DNA of 64,000 bases from Bradyrhizobium sp. dw_411 (GTDB taxonomy: Bacteria; Pseudomonadota; Alphaproteobacteria; Rhizobiales; Xanthobacteraceae). Below the pieces are notes generated by a model. That model made no database searches, was not told the DNA's origin, and worked only from the letters and a program-made list of their open reading frames with translations. Position numbers and translations under genes: made by a program. The DNA is taken from contig NZ_JAAVUY010000026.1 in the NCBI RefSeq assembly GCF_018449695.1, positions 1 through 64,000 on the forward strand, in the 5' to 3' direction. Below, piece by piece: positions 62,243 to 64,000 of this stretch (positions are counted from its first letter, which is position 1; each line of letters begins with the position of its first letter).

Positions 62243-62800
62243 CTAGGCGGCGCGCCGCCATGGCGTGACGGTGACCCCATGCGTGCGGTCGAGGATTTGG
62301 GCCTCGCCGGCACGCAGGCCGTGCGCGGTCAGGATTTCCTGAGGCGTCTTGCGGGGAACGCCGGGAAAGCACGCTTCGCCGCCGGGCAGGTGCACCCGTG
62401 GCGCCTGCGAAAGCCAGAACGTGTCATAGCGGTCCAGGAACATTGCGAAGATCACCGGTCCGCCGATGATCGCAATGGTGCCTGATCGCACGCCTGATTG
62501 ATCGCAGGCGGCTTCGAAGGGGGCGCCCGCGGGATTCCATAGCGTTGCCTTGGGATTGGACGGATCGGGCGCGACCGCATTTATCGTGCGGGTTACGATG
62601 ATCCTGTTTCGCTGCGGCGAGTTCGGCTGATCTTCGTAGGAATGCCGGCCGTGCACGATCAGATCGGCGCGGTCGAGGGCGGACGTGAAGAACTGCTTGT
62701 CGCCCTCGAATTTCAGTTGGTCCGGCATCACGTGATCGGCGCCCGCCAGCATGCCGTCGGCGGAGACGATGACATAGCCTTCGATGAGCGGTGCCGTCAC
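62243..62800 (-). CDS. Dihydrofolate reductase-like / RibD C-terminal domain protein
   Basis: 185 aa. DHFR fold family distinct from FolA: VIVSADGMLAG near the N terminus, DLIVHGRHSYE (NADPH-adjacent), RNRIIVTRTIN, and IAIIGGPVIFAMFLDRYD. Members include pyrimidine reductases (RibD-C) and uncharacterised oxidoreductases; the exact substrate cannot be assigned. 15 bases downstream of the deacetylase stop on the same strand, so possibly co-transcribed. Confidence 0.82.
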   Translation of the reverse strand: MTAPLIEGYVIVSADGMLAGADHVMPDQLKFEGDKQFFTSALDRADLIVHGRHSYEDQPNSPQRNRIIVTRTINAVAPDPSNPKATLWNPAGAPFEAACDQSGVRSGTIAIIGGPVIFAMFLDRYDTFWLSQAPRVHLPGGEACFPGVPRKTPQEILTAHGLRAGEAQILDRTHGVTVTPWRRAA

Positions 62801-62815
62801 AGTCGTGCGGCCGGA

Positions 62816-63763
62816 TTATTCTGAAATCGTCTGCACGACGCTGGACACCGGACGGTCGCTGACCGTCGGCAGCTTGACGTCCTTGACGATCATCTCGTCA
62901 TATTGCGGCAGCGTCTGCACCGGGGCCTTGGCCTTCATCTGCACCACTTTATAGCCACCGGCCTTCAGCTTGCGCAGCAAGGCGGGCAGCGCCTCGGCGG
63001 TATGCTTGTGGAAATCGTGCATCAGGATGATGCCCTTGCCGAGCTTGTCGAGCTTGTTCATCGTCACATCGATGACCTGCTGGGCGTTGCGCGCCTTGAA
63101 GTCGAACGAGTCGAGATCGCAGGAGAACATCGCGATATTTCGCGTGCCGAGATAGGTCACCATTTCCGGTGGATGCTGCAAGGCCGGGAAGCGGAAGAAT
63201 GGCGAGGGCGATTTGCCGCCGAGCGCCCATTTCACCGCGCTGAAACCTTTTTCGATTTCTTCCTTGCGCTGATCCTCGGTCAATTTCTTGTTGGTCAGCG
63301 TGGCGTGCGACCAGGTGTGCGATCCGATGGTGTGACCGGCGGCGGAAACCTGTTTGAGGATTTCCGGATAATACGTCGCATGCTTGCCGATGATGAAGAA
63401 AATGCCGGTCGTGCATTCGTCCGCCAGCGTCTTCAAGATTGAAGGCGTATTGACCGGCCACGGGCCGTCATCGAACGTCAGCACCACTTCTTTCTCGCGC
63501 AGGAAATCAAGTTGCTTGAAATGCTCGAAACCGAAGCCGGGTCCGCCCGTGGTGTCGATCTCGACCACGCGGCCGATGCTGAGCGCGTCCGGATTGGCGC
63601 AGGCGGCCTTGGCGGGCGCTGGAGCGGCCGCGGGGGCCGGTGCAGGGGCGGCCGCGGCGGGAGGCGCCGCCGTGCCCTTGGCGGCCGGCGTTTGCGACCA
63701 GGCGGCGCCCGAAAGACATAGTGAAACCGCGCCCGCAAAAATCAAACCTGCCGCAACACGCAT
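62816..63763 (-). CDS. Secreted polysaccharide deacetylase (NodB-type fold)
   Basis: 315 aa. Signal peptide (1-24, cut near AWSQ), an Ala/Pro-rich linker (30-55), then a CE4-type domain. The motif VLTFDDGPWP carries Asp98-Asp99, and metal His149 and His153 lie in HTIGSHTWSHATL; the later LMHDFHKHT motif completes the site. Removes N- or O-acetyl groups from a polysaccharide or peptidoglycan; exact substrate unknown. Upstream of the DHFR-like gene. Confidence 0.93.
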   Translation of the reverse strand: MRVAAGLIFAGAVSLCLSGAAWSQTPAAKGTAAPPAAAAPAPAPAAAPAPAKAACANPDALSIGRVVEIDTTGGPGFGFEHFKQLDFLREKEVVLTFDDGPWPVNTPSILKTLADECTTGIFFIIGKHATYYPEILKQVSAAGHTIGSHTWSHATLTNKKLTEDQRKEEIEKGFSAVKWALGGKSPSPFFRFPALQHPPEMVTYLGTRNIAMFSCDLDSFDFKARNAQQVIDVTMNKLDKLGKGIILMHDFHKHTAEALPALLRKLKAGGYKVVQMKAKAPVQTLPQYDEMIVKDVKLPTVSDRPVSSVVQTISE

Positions 63764-63919
63764 CGCGCTCTTTCCTTACACTGATCTTGTGCCCGGGCTC
63801 GGCTTTTTGCCGTCGCCCGAACCGTTTCCCGCCTCTGATCAGCATAGCCTAGTTGGACCGGCGCGGCCACGGCAACGGGTTTTTGCGGCCCGGCAGGCTT
63901 GTCAACCGAAGCGGTTAAT

Positions 63920-64000
63920 TCAGGCGGCGGCGAGGGCCCGCGCGACCGCGGTTTTGACGCGCGTATCCAGGGGATCAACTCGCTCGGGAAAGACATCGGC
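63920..64000 (-). CDS. C-terminal end of an unidentified gene, cut by the window edge
   Basis: The minus strand at the right edge reads in one frame ADVFPERVDPLDTRVKTAVA and ends RALAAA with a TGA at 63920. The helical Ala/Arg-rich ending and codon use look like a real coding end. Only 26 residues are visible, too few to assign a family. Its stop is about 155 bases upstream of the deacetylase start. Confidence 0.5.
   Translation of the reverse strand, partial: ADVFPERVDPLDTRVKTAVARALAAA

Noticed and set aside
1..64000. tRNA, rRNA, CRISPR, insertion sequence or prophage
   Set aside because: No cloverleaf, rRNA segment, direct-repeat/spacer array, transposase or integrase was seen. Weak RNA structures could be missed without a covariance search.

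Overview
The window is a gene-dense, high-GC chromosomal segment of an alphaproteobacterium. Gene order and protein content point to the Bradyrhizobium/Rhodopseudomonas group (Nitrobacteraceae). The evidence is an rpsF-rpsR-(DUF2232)-rplI run with dnaB and alr nearby, a fabD-fabG-acpP-fabF-mltG-yicC-gmk run, lptF-lptG-lptD-surA-pdxA-rsmA, purM-purN divergent from pgsA-hda-ppk-ppx, and several Gly/Ala/Pro-rich small secreted proteins typical of that group. The assignment is inference from recognition; no search was run. I see no rRNA, tRNA, insertion sequence, prophage or CRISPR array.

Layout. 1-4.4 kb: a PAS-PAS-GAF-GGDEF-EAL c-di-GMP enzyme, xth, a small Cys-rich secreted protein and a GFA-family zinc protein. 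4.4-9.3 kb (minus strand): alr, dnaB, a 40-residue membrane protein and a cyclopropane fatty acid synthase. 9.6-13.2 kb: a plus-strand c-type-cytochrome-like protein with a repetitive tail, then a ribosomal protein operon (minus). 13.5-14.8 kb: a membrane GGDEF protein. 14.9-21.6 kb (plus): type II fatty acid synthesis, MltG, YicC and guanylate kinase. 21.7-31.5 kb (minus): a membrane protein, a zinc alcohol dehydrogenase, and the LPS-transport/outer-membrane assembly operon ending in pdxA-rsmA. 31.8-34.5 kb (plus): pepA, holC and a lipoprotein. 34.5-37.1 kb (minus): ABC-F ATPase, a 60-residue protein and a Gly-rich secreted protein. 37.4-38.7 kb: ndk and a TerC-family membrane protein. 38.7-43.9 kb (minus): ppx, ppk, hda and a CDP-alcohol phosphatidyltransferase. 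44.0-45.8 kb (plus): purMN. 45.8-47.6 kb: a cold-shock protein and an autotransporter-type beta-barrel protein. 47.6-51.0 kb: a LysR regulator divergent from two GNAT-like genes and an isochorismatase-fold gene, followed by a divergent pair of small genes. 51.0-54.5 kb (minus): rnd, a 36-residue membrane protein, SelO and a secreted protein. 54.7-64.0 kb: a secreted protein, aspS, an AsmA/DUF945-like membrane-anchored protein, malic enzyme, DoxX, a DHFR-like reductase, a polysaccharide deacetylase and a partial gene at the right edge.

Most of the window is housekeeping: envelope biogenesis (LPS transport, fatty acids, phosphatidylglycerol, peptidoglycan), replication and its control (DnaB, Hda, HolC), polyphosphate and nucleotide metabolism. 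The most unusual locus is 47.6-50.6 kb. Its isochorismatase-fold protein appears to lack two of the three catalytic residues, and one of its two GNAT-like partners lacks the usual glycine-rich acetyl-CoA loop. Small genes at 7493, 50607, 50808 and 52378 were found by reading the intergenic DNA directly.
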